NCBI GenBank assembly: GCA_001725155.1
Contig: MEFP01000030.1
Location: 62,001-126,000 of the forward strand
Origin: Lysobacteraceae bacterium SCN 69-320
GTDB lineage: Bacteria > Pseudomonadota > Gammaproteobacteria > Xanthomonadales > Rhodanobacteraceae
DNA length: 64,000 nt
Direction: 5' to 3'
In this document: positions 35,007 to 43,057 of the stretch, in pieces
Numbering within the stretch: position 1 is the first letter of the stretch
Layout of the letters: each line of letters opens with the position of its first letter
The notes under the pieces: model-generated
What the model was told of the DNA's origin: nothing
What the model saw: the letters and a program-made list of their open reading frames with translations, nothing else
The model's database searches: none
Program-made: the position numbers and the translations under genes

Positions 35007-35613
35007 GCCCCTCCTCGGCGCCCCGTCGCGGCAGCTTCTGCAAGGTATCAATGACGCGGCCGGCACGCGCGCGGCGGAATCCGGGCGCAGCCGCGGCCGG
35101 CGTGGGCTCGGCGCCGCGCCGCGCCGCAGTCTTGGCTTTGGCCTTGCGCAGCGCGGCCGGCTTGGCGCGCGCAGGCCCACGGCCCGCGGCCGCCTGAGTG
35201 GCCTGGCCGATCGCGCTGGCCGCGCGTGCCATCGAAAGATCGTGATCGAGCTCGCGCAACTGGCGGTTGACCTGATCGTGCAGCCGATCGAGCTGAACCA
35301 GATGAGCCTGGAAGCTGCCGGCGAGATCGCTGTCGCGAGCGATAGCCTGGGCCAGTTCGACCAGACGCTCGCGATAGCGCGGATGCGGCTGCGGCGCCTG
35401 GGTCAGTGCTTCGAGCTTGTGCTGGGCGCGGGCCAGACGGCGACGCACCACGTCGGCGTGCGTGCGCGCCTCGGCCAGTTCGCGCGCGGTGCGCTGCAGC
35501 AGCAACTGCGCCTGGCGCAGCGGCTGCGGCGCAGCCAGGGGCTCGGCGGCCGGCGGGGCGGAAGTATCGAGTTCCTGCCGAAGCATGTCGCGGATGTCGT
35601 TCCACCAGGCCAT
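34996..35613 (-). CDS. PspA/IM30-like coiled-coil protein
   Basis: A 205-residue, mostly helical protein with MAWWNDIRDMLRQELD at the N-terminus, where an amphipathic start fits membrane binding. A long charged helix follows (about 30-150; LLQRTARELAEARTHADVVRRRLARAQHKLEAL...), then a basic, Ala/Pro-rich low-complexity tail (AKPAALRKAKAKTAARRG...). Similarity to PspA/YjfJ is by architecture and neighbours rather than by a clear sequence motif. The YjfI-like gene directly upstream is the same partner as in E. coli yjfI-yjfJ, where YjfJ is a PspA homologue. PspA-type proteins coat and stabilise stressed inner membranes. The basic Ala/Lys tail is unusual and could bind nucleic acid or anionic lipid. 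Confidence 0.72.
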   Translation of the reverse strand: MAWWNDIRDMLRQELDTSAPPAAEPLAAPQPLRQAQLLLQRTARELAEARTHADVVRRRLARAQHKLEALTQAPQPHPRYRERLVELAQAIARDSDLAGSFQAHLVQLDRLHDQVNRQLRELDHDLSMARAASAIGQATQAAAGRGPARAKPAALRKAKAKTAARRGAEPTPAAAAPGFRRARAGRVIDTLQKLPRRGAEEGHED

Positions 35614-35621
35614 CGCGCACC

Positions 35622-36047
35622 TCAGATCAGGAATTCGGCGAGCGTGGCCAACGCGTCGCGGCCGTTGTCGCCCAAGGTGGCCAGCTCCAGCGCCATGTCC
35701 GCCGCCGACGCCGCAGGGCTCAGCGCACCGACCAGCACGAAGTGCTCGCCGATGCGACCGAACGACGAAAGCGGCACGCTGGGATTCAGATCGAGCAGGG
35801 TTTCCATGAGCTTCGCGCGCAGGCGCGGCTTCACTTCGTCGTCGCGCCACAGATAGCTGATGCACAGCAGCTGGCTGCCGGCGTCGGTCACGTAGATCGG
35901 CAGGCGCTCGCTGCCGGGAAAGGCGATCTCGATGACGGGGACTTCGCCGGCTACCGGCACGACGTCGACGGCATCGACGAGGATCTGCCGCTTGAGCAAG
36001 GGCACGGAAGCCTTGATCAGCTGGGTCAGGCGGCGCCGGCTGGCCAT
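35622..36047 (-). CDS. YjfI-like protein (DUF2170), first gene of the PspA/flotillin cluster
   Basis: A 141-residue soluble protein. MASRRRLTQLIKASVPLLKRQ is followed by DVVPVAGEVPVIEIAFPGSERLPIYVTDAGSQLLCISYLWRDDEV and a C-terminal LGDNGRDALATLAEFLI. This agrees from memory with DUF2170/YjfI, a small alpha/beta protein found next to PspA paralogues. Its biochemical role is unknown. The ribosome site GGAGGGGG fits ATG 36047. It leads the minus-strand operon, 8 bp before the PspA-like gene, so its promoter must lie in the 36048-36394 gap, which holds the two palindromes at 36114-36141. Confidence 0.8.
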   Translation of the reverse strand: MASRRRLTQLIKASVPLLKRQILVDAVDVVPVAGEVPVIEIAFPGSERLPIYVTDAGSQLLCISYLWRDDEVKPRLRAKLMETLLDLNPSVPLSSFGRIGEHFVLVGALSPAASAADMALELATLGDNGRDALATLAEFLI

Positions 36048-36394
36048 GCAGTCCCCCTCCGGAATGCGACGGTGCGGTGTGCAATTTGCGTGAAGCCGAC
36101 GCTACCGTGGGGCGACATAACATGTCAAGACATAATATGTCCCGACCGGAACCCGTGCCGCCGCGTCGCCGAAGCCTGCTGGGAGCGCTTGCGCTGCTGC
36201 AGCGCAGCGCACGGTTCCGCCGCGCGCGCACCGCCTTCAGCCGCATGCGCCGCGCTTCGCGACGGAGCCGCCGCGGGTACGCCGCAGGCCCCCGGGCCGC
36301 CACTGACACGTTGCCCCGATCCGTCGCCGGCCCGGCGACGACTGGCACAGAAACGGCCTGCTATGCTGCAAGGCCCAGTCCCGAAGACGATGCC
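36048..36394. other. Divergent intergenic region upstream of the PspA/flotillin cluster
   Basis: A 347-bp gap between divergent genes. The part near the cluster is AT-richer and holds the two palindromes. On the minus strand TTGACA (36128-36123) could be a -35 box overlapping both palindromes, with a poor -10 (TAGCGT) 18 bases on. No GG-N10-GC sigma-54 promoter, which PspA operons often use, was found. The remaining 36150-36390 is GC-rich, codes for nothing convincing and carries the leader of the plus-strand gene. Confidence 0.45.
36114..36141. promoter_or_regulatory. Two tandem 13-bp palindromes, likely operator
   Basis: GACATAACATGTC (36114-36126) and GACATAATATGTC (36129-36141) each have arms GACAT/ATGTC around three bases and repeat with a 15-bp period. 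Such a pair is the expected shape of a site bound cooperatively by two dimers. It overlaps a TTGACA box pointing to the yjfI-like gene, so a repressor here would control the cluster and perhaps the divergent gene. The binding protein is unknown; the RHH-like product of 34650-35006 is one candidate. Confidence 0.62.
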
Positions 36395-37369
36395 ATGACC
36401 GCCTGTCGCCCCGTACTGCTGACCCTGCTGACCCTGTTCGCCGGCACGACCTTCGCGGCCAAGGTCAAACCGCCGAGCGCCATCCTGCGCGAAGCGACCA
36501 CGAGCATTGCGGCGGTCGAATTCGCCGAAATCGGCCCGACCGGCCGCATGGTGTTCAAGCGCCTGGAAAAGCTCGGCGGCGAAGCGGAGATACCCGAGCT
36601 CATCGACGTGTCGGTGCCCGAGTCGCTGCGCCGCATCGTCGCCCCCGGCGAGCACTACCTGATCGCCTATACGATTTATCGGCGCGAAGCCGAGCAGATC
36701 CGCGTTTCGCGCCAGGGCGCCCAACTGCTGGTCAGCCCGGGGCTGGAACCGGCGCTGCTGCGCGACACCCCGGAGAACCGCGCGGTCATGGCCTGGCAGG
36801 CCGGTGACGACGCCAAGGCCGTTCATGCGCGGCTGCCCGAACTGATTGCGATGCTCGACGCGAAGGATCCGCAGCTGCAGAACTTCGCCCTGTCGGAGAT
36901 CGTTCTGCGGCCGCAGCTCAGCGACGTGCTGGACTCGCGCGCGCGCAAGGCGCTCGTGCGCTTTGCCGCCCGCAATGATGCCGAGACGAATGCCCGCGCC
37001 CGCCTGCTGCAGGCCGCCATCGCGCTGCCCAAGCAGTTCGGCCGGGACGGCTGGAAAGACGTCGCGCTGGACGTGCTCGCGACGACGCCCGTACTGGTGC
37101 AGGAGGTCGACGGCACGGCCAGCCTCGTGCGTTTCGCGTTCGACCTCGTCGAGCGCGACGGGATCAAGGTCGAGCCGGCCGTCGTCACGCGCTGGCTCAG
37201 CGGCGACAACGCGGCCCTGGCCGAGAAAGCCCTGCTGACCCTGCGCGCGCAGCAGCCCGCGCTGGAAATGCCGGCGCTGGAACAGGCACTTTCGCTGTCC
37301 CTCCTGCCTTCTGGCACGCGCGAATTCCTGCTCGACCACCGTCGCCGCGCCAACCTCGCCGCGCATTGA
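36395..37369 (+). CDS. Exported protein of unknown function, helical repeat-like
   Basis: From ATG 36395 the product is 324 residues with a signal peptide (MTACRPVLLTLLTLFAGTTFA). The first half of the mature protein is mixed strand/helix (FAEIGPTGRMVFKRLEKLGG, EHYLIAYTIYRRE). The second half (about 150-320) is nearly all helix with a HEAT/ARM-like rhythm (LPELIAMLDAKDPQLQNFALSEIV, RKALVRFAARNDAETNARARLLQAA, ALAEKALLTLRAQQPAL). I recognise no family. The frame stays open further upstream, but that extension is Arg-rich and lies over the operator region, so it is rejected. It is divergent from the PspA/flotillin cluster and might share its regulation. Periplasmic location likely. Confidence 0.65.
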   Translation: MTACRPVLLTLLTLFAGTTFAAKVKPPSAILREATTSIAAVEFAEIGPTGRMVFKRLEKLGGEAEIPELIDVSVPESLRRIVAPGEHYLIAYTIYRREAEQIRVSRQGAQLLVSPGLEPALLRDTPENRAVMAWQAGDDAKAVHARLPELIAMLDAKDPQLQNFALSEIVLRPQLSDVLDSRARKALVRFAARNDAETNARARLLQAAIALPKQFGRDGWKDVALDVLATTPVLVQEVDGTASLVRFAFDLVERDGIKVEPAVVTRWLSGDNAALAEKALLTLRAQQPALEMPALEQALSLSLLPSGTREFLLDHRRRANLAAH

Positions 37370-37537
37370 GCCGGGCCGGCGGCCGCGCCCCCGCGGACTC
37401 AGCCTCCGGACGGATATGTAAAACCGAATTCATCAATCAGAACGCGCGTTTGAGAGACAGGGACGACTGAATCGTGCATCATCCGGAAGGCTGACCTTCA
37501 TATCAGCTTCAGGTCCAATCTTTCTGGGGGTATTGCG

Positions 37538-40459
37538 ATGCTTCTTCGTCACGGCTTTGCTTTGGCTGCCGTGGCCGGAATCGTCACGCTGACTGCTCCA
37601 GCTGCTTCGGCAGCGGGCAACGGCGTGGTAATCGGTCACGCGGTCCGTTCTGACGTTTCCCCGCCCATGCGTGACGTGATGGGCGCCTACCCTGCGCCGC
37701 GCGTCGGCGCCGACGGCCAGGAGGTCTACGTAGTCCCGAACCAGTTCATCAAGCCCAGCCAGGCTGACATGAGCGAGTTCCTGCGCGGACTCAGCAGCCG
37801 CAACGTGCAGACCGAACCGACCGGCGTTCCGGCTCCTTCGACCATCCTCGCGACCAACGGCCTTTCGCTGTCGGTCGGCGGCGGCGGCGTCCCGCCGGAT
37901 ACCAACGGCGACGTCAGCCCGACCCACTTCATCCAGTGGATCAACACCAGCTGGGCGATCTTCGACAAGACCACCGGCGCGCGCCTGAATGGCCCGACTC
38001 TGGGCAACTCGTTCTTCGCCGGCTTCGGCGGCAAGTGCCAGACGACGAACGCGGGCGACCCGCTGGCGATCTGGGACGATCGCGCGCAGCGCTGGGTCAT
38101 GAGCCAGTTCACGACCGGCGCCAACTCCAGCCAGTGCTTCGCGATCTCGACGACGTCGGATCCGCTGGGCACCTACTACCGCTATGAATTCGCCTGGCCG
38201 ACCACGCCGGTGCAGGTGTTCGGCGACTATCCGCACATCGGCATCTGGACCGACGAGTCGACGAGCCAGGACGCGTACACGATCGTGACGCACGAGTTCA
38301 ACAACGCGACCTCGGCCTTCCTCGGCGCCGCGTTCATCGCGGTCGAGCGCGACAAGATGCTCGCCGGCGCGCCCGCCGCGCAGGTCGGCATCGTGCGCTT
38401 CCCGGGCTTCGACGCCTACGGCGCCGAGCCGGTGCACCTGGACGGCACGCTGAACGCGAAGGCCGGCAGCTGCGCCCCGTTCATCCATTTCGACCCGGCC
38501 ACGTCCGAATACCTGTTCTGGGACATGTGCATCAACTGGACCACGCCGGCCAGCTCGACGCTCAACTCGACGCCGACGCGCGTGGCTTCGCGCACGCCGT
38601 TCGTGCCGAACTACACGGCCGTGCCGCAGCTCGGTTCGTCGGTGCCGCTCGACGCGTTCGGTACGCACATCATGTACCGCGCCGCTGCGCGCGCTTTCCC
38701 GCCGGGCTCGCCGACGCGCATGTCGCTCGTCGTCAACCACGGCGTGCTCGGCGCGAATGAACAGGGCAGCATCCGCTGGACCCATTTCGACCTGGCCAAG
38801 GCCAACGACCGCTTCGACCGCATCTTCGCCGACAGCTTCCAGGCTGCAGGCGCGGCCGCCGCGCCGCTGACCAAGAGCATCGTCGACGAAGGCGTCTACT
38901 CGCCCGACACGCACAACCGCTGGATGGGCGGCATCGCCATCGACAAGGGCGGCAACATCGGCGTCGGCTACAACGTTTCCAGCGCCACGATCAATCCGCG
39001 CCTGATGATCAACGGCCGCGCACTCAACGACACCGACGGCACGCTGCGCGACGAGCAGGCCTGCACGCCGGCGACCACGGGTTCGCAGACCGGTTCGTTC
39101 AGCGGCCGCGGCCGCTGGGGCGACTACACCTCGATGAGCGTCGACCCGAGCGACGAATGCACGTTCTGGTTCACGGGCGAGTTCTACCCGACGACCAGCA
39201 CGAACCAGTGGTCCACGCGCATCTGCAGCTTCAAGTTCGCCGAGTGCGGCCAGCCGGGCTTCAAGCTCGTCAGCCAGACCCCGCGTCGCATCGAAATCTG
39301 CGGCACGACGCCGGGCGCCGATCCGTCGTGGGATCTGCTGGCCGGTACGGTCGGCGGCTTCAACTCGTCGATCACCCTGACGGCCACCGGCTCGCCGGGC
39401 GGCACGACGCCGTCGTTCACGCTCAACCCGATCAACCCGGCGCCGGGTTCCAGCCTGTTCACGCTCGTCGGCGGCCACGGTGCGGCCAGCGGCGAATACA
39501 CGATCAATGTCTCGGGCACGGGCGGCGCGATCACCAGCGCGGTCAATCTCGAACTGGGCGTGTCGGCCGCAGCGGCTGCGGCGCCGACCCTGACGGCTCC
39601 GGCCAACAGCGCCACCGGCATCAAGGTGCGTCCGCTGCTGACCTGGAGCAACGTGCCGGGCGCGCTGACCTATGTCGTCGAAGTCGCGTCCGACGCCGGC
39701 TTCGCGAACATCGTCGCGTCCAAGACCGTGACGACGAACAACTGGACCGTCGACACGACCCTGAACTCGACCACGCAGTACTTCTGGCGCGTGCGTCCGG
39801 GCAACTACTGCGGCACCGGTGCACAGTCGGCGGTGTTCTCGTTCACGACCGGCACCCCGGGCACCTGCCCGGCCGGTACCACGCTGACCAACGTCGTGAC
39901 CTACGGCTTCGAAGGCGGCGCCGAGCCGGCCTGGACCATCGGCGCGCCTGGCGACACCGGCGGTACGGCCTGGTCGGTCGGTACGCCGATCGCGAGCACG
40001 ACGGGCTTCACCGGCAACGTCTGGAAGGTGCCGAACAACACCGTCACCAGCGACCGTTCGGTGCTGTCGCCGAGCATCACGATCCCGGCGGCGCAGGCGG
40101 TCATCCTGTCGTTCGACACCTACCACAGCTTCGAAACCGATCCGCCGTCCGGTTGCTGGGACGCCGCCTCGCTCGAAGCCAAGGTCGGCGCCGGCAGCTT
40201 CGCCCAGCTGCTCGCGGGTCGCTTCTTCACCGACTCGTACAACGGCACGATCAGCGCCGGCGCACCGCTGGCCGGTCGCGGCGCGTGGTGCTACCAGCCG
40301 AGCACGGGTACGGCGGCCAAGCGTTCCATCGTCGACCTCGACGACATGGCCGGCCAGACCATCCAGCTGCGCTTCCGCGCGACCAGCGACAGCAACACCG
40401 CCGCTACCGCGCCGAACGGCATGGAGTTCGACAACGTCAAGATCGACGTCTGCAACTGA
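37538..40459 (+). CDS. Exported protein with C-terminal Fn3-like and jelly-roll modules
   Basis: A 973-residue protein with a signal peptide (MLLRHGFALAAVAGIVTLTAPAASAA). The N-terminal half (about 30-560) is an unnamed beta-rich region with GGGGVPPDTNGDVSPTHFIQWIN, DPLAIWDDRAQRWVMSQF and RGRWGDYTSMSVDP; parts recall secreted repeat proteins with propeller-like folds. Inside it is FDRIFADSFQ, a variant of the DRIFA(D/N)GFE tag. Near 690-780 is an Fn3-like domain (PTLTAPANSATGIKVRPLLTW, YFWRVRPGN), and the last 190 residues form a MAM/adhesin-like jelly roll with Cys (GCWDAASLEAKV, AWCYQPS, DNVKIDVC), shared with the subtilase at 49926-53465. Probably surface-exposed or secreted; function unknown. 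A poly-G ribosome site precedes ATG 37538, and two strong hairpins follow the gene. Confidence 0.75.
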   Translation: MLLRHGFALAAVAGIVTLTAPAASAAGNGVVIGHAVRSDVSPPMRDVMGAYPAPRVGADGQEVYVVPNQFIKPSQADMSEFLRGLSSRNVQTEPTGVPAPSTILATNGLSLSVGGGGVPPDTNGDVSPTHFIQWINTSWAIFDKTTGARLNGPTLGNSFFAGFGGKCQTTNAGDPLAIWDDRAQRWVMSQFTTGANSSQCFAISTTSDPLGTYYRYEFAWPTTPVQVFGDYPHIGIWTDESTSQDAYTIVTHEFNNATSAFLGAAFIAVERDKMLAGAPAAQVGIVRFPGFDAYGAEPVHLDGTLNAKAGSCAPFIHFDPATSEYLFWDMCINWTTPASSTLNSTPTRVASRTPFVPNYTAVPQLGSSVPLDAFGTHIMYRAAARAFPPGSPTRMSLVVNHGVLGANEQGSIRWTHFDLAKANDRFDRIFADSFQAAGAAAAPLTKSIVDEGVYSPDTHNRWMGGIAIDKGGNIGVGYNVSSATINPRLMINGRALNDTDGTLRDEQACTPATTGSQTGSFSGRGRWGDYTSMSVDPSDECTFWFTGEFYPTTSTNQWSTRICSFKFAECGQPGFKLVSQTPRRIEICGTTPGADPSWDLLAGTVGGFNSSITLTATGSPGGTTPSFTLNPINPAPGSSLFTLVGGHGAASGEYTINVSGTGGAITSAVNLELGVSAAAAAAPTLTAPANSATGIKVRPLLTWSNVPGALTYVVEVASDAGFANIVASKTVTTNNWTVDTTLNSTTQYFWRVRPGNYCGTGAQSAVFSFTTGTPGTCPAGTTLTNVVTYGFEGGAEPAWTIGAPGDTGGTAWSVGTPIASTTGFTGNVWKVPNNTVTSDRSVLSPSITIPAAQAVILSFDTYHSFETDPPSGCWDAASLEAKVGAGSFAQLLAGRFFTDSYNGTISAGAPLAGRGAWCYQPSTGTAAKRSIVDLDDMAGQTIQLRFRATSDSNTAATAPNGMEFDNVKIDVCN

Positions 40460-40469
40460 TGCGACACCG

Positions 40470-40494
40470 GTGCGGCTGCCTCGTGCAGCCGCAC
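40470..40494 (+). other. Hairpin directly after the 973-residue protein gene
   Basis: GTGCGGCTGC-CTCGT-GCAGCCGCAC forms a perfect 10-bp stem ten bases after the stop codon. With the terminator at 40521 it makes a double 3' structure that may protect or end the transcript. Confidence 0.5.
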
Positions 40495-40520
40495 CGCAAG
40501 GATTCACGTCGCTGCAAATG

Positions 40521-40551
40521 AAAAGCCACCGCCTCGGCGGTGGCTTTTTTT
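40521..40551 (+). terminator. Intrinsic terminator
   Basis: A classical stem AAAGCCACCGC-CTCG-GCGGTGGCTTT followed by a T6 run (TTTTTT then TA). It ends the gene at 37538-40459; the A-rich 5' flank also allows function for the minus-strand gene ending at 40697. Confidence 0.93.
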
Positions 40552-40696
40552 ATTGCCGACGCTCGTGCGTGCTGCGAAATGCGGCATTGGCCGAAGCCGC
40601 GCGCACGCGGCGCAGGAACCGCACGCTGCCGTTCGACGGCACAGGCCGGCATGACAAAGCGCCAGGGCGATGGCCTTGCCGCCGGCGCGACTTGCG

Positions 40697-42199
40697 TCAG
40701 AGACAGCTGCCCGCCGCCGCGTTCACGCACTTGCGCAGCGCGCGGTGCCGGAACGTCGCGCTGTAGTTCGACAGCACGCCGGGCATGACATTGGCATTGA
40801 CGTAGTTCACGGCCTCGAAGCCGGTGGCCGGCAGGCCTGCATAGACGTCGCCGTCGAGCGAAGCGCGCAGCAGATGCGGCTGCGACGCCGGGTTGAGATT
40901 CAGGCGCAGCCAGCCGGCCGGTGCGAACGCCGGCACACGCATGAACAGGCGAGAGCCCAGCACGGCCGATTCGGTCGCCGGCACGTCGCGCCGCAGTATC
41001 AGGCTGATGACGTTGACCGAGGTGCACAACACGGGAATCACTGGCGGCGGCGCCTCGGGGAATCCGATGGCGGGGACCGGGCGGCCTTCCTCCCGGTCAT
41101 AGTGCAGGAGTTCGACCTGGCTGCAGGACTTTCCGTCGCCGTTGCCCGCCGCGCGCTGGCCGAACGTGTAGGTGAACGGCGGCAGCGCACCGGCATCGCC
41201 GAGGTCCAGGCCGAGGATGTCCGGATCGGTATAGAACTGCTTGGTCGGAAACGTCACGACCCAGTCGGTCATGGATCCGGCCGACGCATCGACGTTGTAT
41301 TCGTTGAGCAGGCTGGACGCCATGAATACCGCGGACACCGCGTCGATCGCCTGACTGGGCGCACCCACGGCCGAGAAGTCGGAGCGGAACGATTCGCCGG
41401 ATGCGTCGGATACCCGCGCCGTCGCGACACCGGGTCCCGTGTTGGCCCGCGCGAGCGTAATGAATTCCCCGGTATCGGAAAACAGCGTGAACTGGGTGAA
41501 TCCCCCTATCGCATCGGCGTTGTAGCTGTAGAACGTTCCCTGTGCGACGTTGACGATGCCACCGGTGCCGAACAGTCCGCCGCTCGGCGCGAGCAGTGCG
41601 GTGCTGGACGGATCAATGGCCTGGACGACAGCGCAGTTGGCAGGAACGCCGCCCGCGGTGTGGGTCACTGCGGTGCGCAGCGATCCGGCGAGATCCGCCA
41701 TCTGTATGAGCTCGACGTAGCCTTCGCGCGTGCGCGATTTGTCCACGGGACCGGAGTCCTGGCGCGCGCCGGTATAGGCGTATTCCAAGAACACCTGGTA
41801 GGGGTTGCCTCCCAGCTGCCCAGTCCATGCGCTCTTGTTCGGCGCCGTACAGCTGCGGTCGGTGGTGAGCAGCGCAGCACCGTCACCTGGCAGGCCGACA
41901 TCGGCCAGGGCGAAGACGCTGGCCGTCCAGACGTCGTACTCGGACAGGAACAGATTGAAGTCCAGCACCTCGCGCGCGTTGTAGCCCTCGAGGAAACGGA
42001 CCTTGACCGCCTTCGCCGCATTGGTCGCGTTGACCACCGAGAGGATCGTCTGCTGGTTCCGGTTGACCGTGTAGTACGGATAGATCAGAACCTGGCCGAG
42101 ACCGTCGGGGCTGAGCTCGACGGCATTCACGCTGCCGGCCATGCCGACAGCCGCGACGAGGCCCGCTGCGACCGCAGCGTCCAGTGTCTTTCTCTTCAT
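40697..42199 (-). CDS. Exported protein of the 'PDGxGQVLIYPYYTV' family (paralogue 1)
   Basis: A 500-residue protein starting at 42199 with a signal peptide (MKRKTLDAAVAAGLVAAVGMAGSVNA). The mature N-terminus reads VELSPDGLGQVLIYPYYTVN, then VKVRFLEGYNAREVLDFNLFLSEYDVWTA. Other conserved-looking blocks are KSRTREGYVELIQMADL, NVAQGTFYSYNADAI, TDWVVTFPTKQFYTD and the C-terminal GFEAVNYVNANVMPGVLSNYS with a Cys pair (KCVN...GSC). The same blocks recur in the gene at 43058-44602. I recall this family from environmental gammaproteobacteria as uncharacterised secreted proteins. The internal Cys and abundant beta prediction fit an extracytoplasmic, possibly surface-layer or outer-membrane-associated role. 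No enzyme motif is visible. Confidence 0.75.
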   Translation of the reverse strand: MKRKTLDAAVAAGLVAAVGMAGSVNAVELSPDGLGQVLIYPYYTVNRNQQTILSVVNATNAAKAVKVRFLEGYNAREVLDFNLFLSEYDVWTASVFALADVGLPGDGAALLTTDRSCTAPNKSAWTGQLGGNPYQVFLEYAYTGARQDSGPVDKSRTREGYVELIQMADLAGSLRTAVTHTAGGVPANCAVVQAIDPSSTALLAPSGGLFGTGGIVNVAQGTFYSYNADAIGGFTQFTLFSDTGEFITLARANTGPGVATARVSDASGESFRSDFSAVGAPSQAIDAVSAVFMASSLLNEYNVDASAGSMTDWVVTFPTKQFYTDPDILGLDLGDAGALPPFTYTFGQRAAGNGDGKSCSQVELLHYDREEGRPVPAIGFPEAPPPVIPVLCTSVNVISLILRRDVPATESAVLGSRLFMRVPAFAPAGWLRLNLNPASQPHLLRASLDGDVYAGLPATGFEAVNYVNANVMPGVLSNYSATFRHRALRKCVNAAAGSCL

Positions 42200-42586
42200 T
42201 GTGAGCACCCCAGGCGATGAAACGAACGAATCGCCGGAGTGATCAGGTCGCACCGGTCGGACGGTGGCCGCACCGGTGGCCGCAGCTGCGGATGAGATGC
42301 GGCGCGGACCTGCACGTCCCGGCGTGCAAGGAGAAAACGCAGCGTGCGCCCCCACAGTGGACGCACGCTGCCAAAGCCGCGAATCCGTCCTGGACCCGCG
42401 TCCAACGCTCAGGAAAAACCTCAACGAATACCGGCAGCACCGTTCCTGTGCCCTGCTGCTGATCTCCACAACCCCGCCGAATGCTTGCGCTGCAAGCATT
42501 CGGTCGATCCGGTCCGTCGGACGCTCATCCCTTGAGTCAAAGGAGCGCCGACAACCGGAACATGCTCCGAGTCATTCGGAGTTTTG
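42200..42586. other. Intergenic region with two hairpins between paralogue 1 and the 92-residue gene
   Basis: No gene seen in 387 bp. One inverted repeat, GCAGCGTGCG (42339-42348) with CGCACGCTGC (42362-42371), has a 13-base loop. A second, CCGAATGCTTGC-GCT-GCAAGCATTCGG (42477-42503), is a perfect 12-bp stem about 84 bp beyond the stop of the minus-strand gene at 42587, so it may end that transcript. Neither is followed by a T tract. The promoter of paralogue 1 must be in 42200-42330. Confidence 0.5.
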
Positions 42587-42865
42587 TCAGTGCGCAGTGG
42601 CGACGGCTGCGGCCGTCAGACGCGTGGTTTCGACGTCCTGGCGGATCCAGGCATTGGCCGCGTCGATCGCGGCTTCGCGCGAGGCGACGATGCCGGAGGC
42701 CGACACCGTGCGCAGCCACGGACGGAACACCTTCCAGCGCAGCGGTGTCGTCGGCGTGCCTTCCACGACGACGCGATAGCCCAGGCGGCGGTAGGCCGCG
42801 ATGCGCTGCAGCCGCGGACGGCGGCCGGCGTTCATGACTCGGTGCAGATCGGGGATGCGATACAT
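42587..42865 (-). CDS. Small hypothetical protein (92 residues)
   Basis: ATG 42865 has a good ribosome site (GAAGGAAG) on the minus strand. The product has no signal peptide, is basic in the first half (MYRIPDLHRVMNAGRRPRLQRIAAYRRLGYRVVVEG, VFRPWLRTV) and helical in the second (SREAAIDAANAWIRQDV). I recognise no family. Small size, strong ribosome site and its own hairpin downstream support a real gene. It sits between two paralogous secreted-protein genes on the same strand; whether it acts with them is unknown. Confidence 0.55.
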   Translation of the reverse strand: MYRIPDLHRVMNAGRRPRLQRIAAYRRLGYRVVVEGTPTTPLRWKVFRPWLRTVSASGIVASREAAIDAANAWIRQDVETTRLTAAAVATAH

Positions 42866-43057
42866 GGGCGCAACTTCCTTCAGCAAGACCTGGTAGATCG
42901 ACGACAAACGCAGCAGCACAAATTTCAGGCAACAGTCAGCCGTATCCGTGGCGCGCACGAATCCTTCCCAACCTCTGCGGGTTTCCACGCAGCGCCTTTC
43001 CGCGGCGCCGCTCTGTGCCGATTGCAGCCTTGTGGACAAGGCCGCATCGGACTCATT

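Noticed and set aside
36048-36113. Sigma-54 promoter for the PspA-containing cluster
   Set aside because: A TTGCA-like box is present on the minus strand, but no GG lies 10 bases before the GC; the nearest GG is 13 bases away, outside the strict sigma-54 spacing.
36077-36394. N-terminal extension of the gene at 36395 over the operator region
   Set aside because: The extension is Arg/Pro/Ala-rich, contains no recognisable domain and would place the signal peptide in the middle of the protein.
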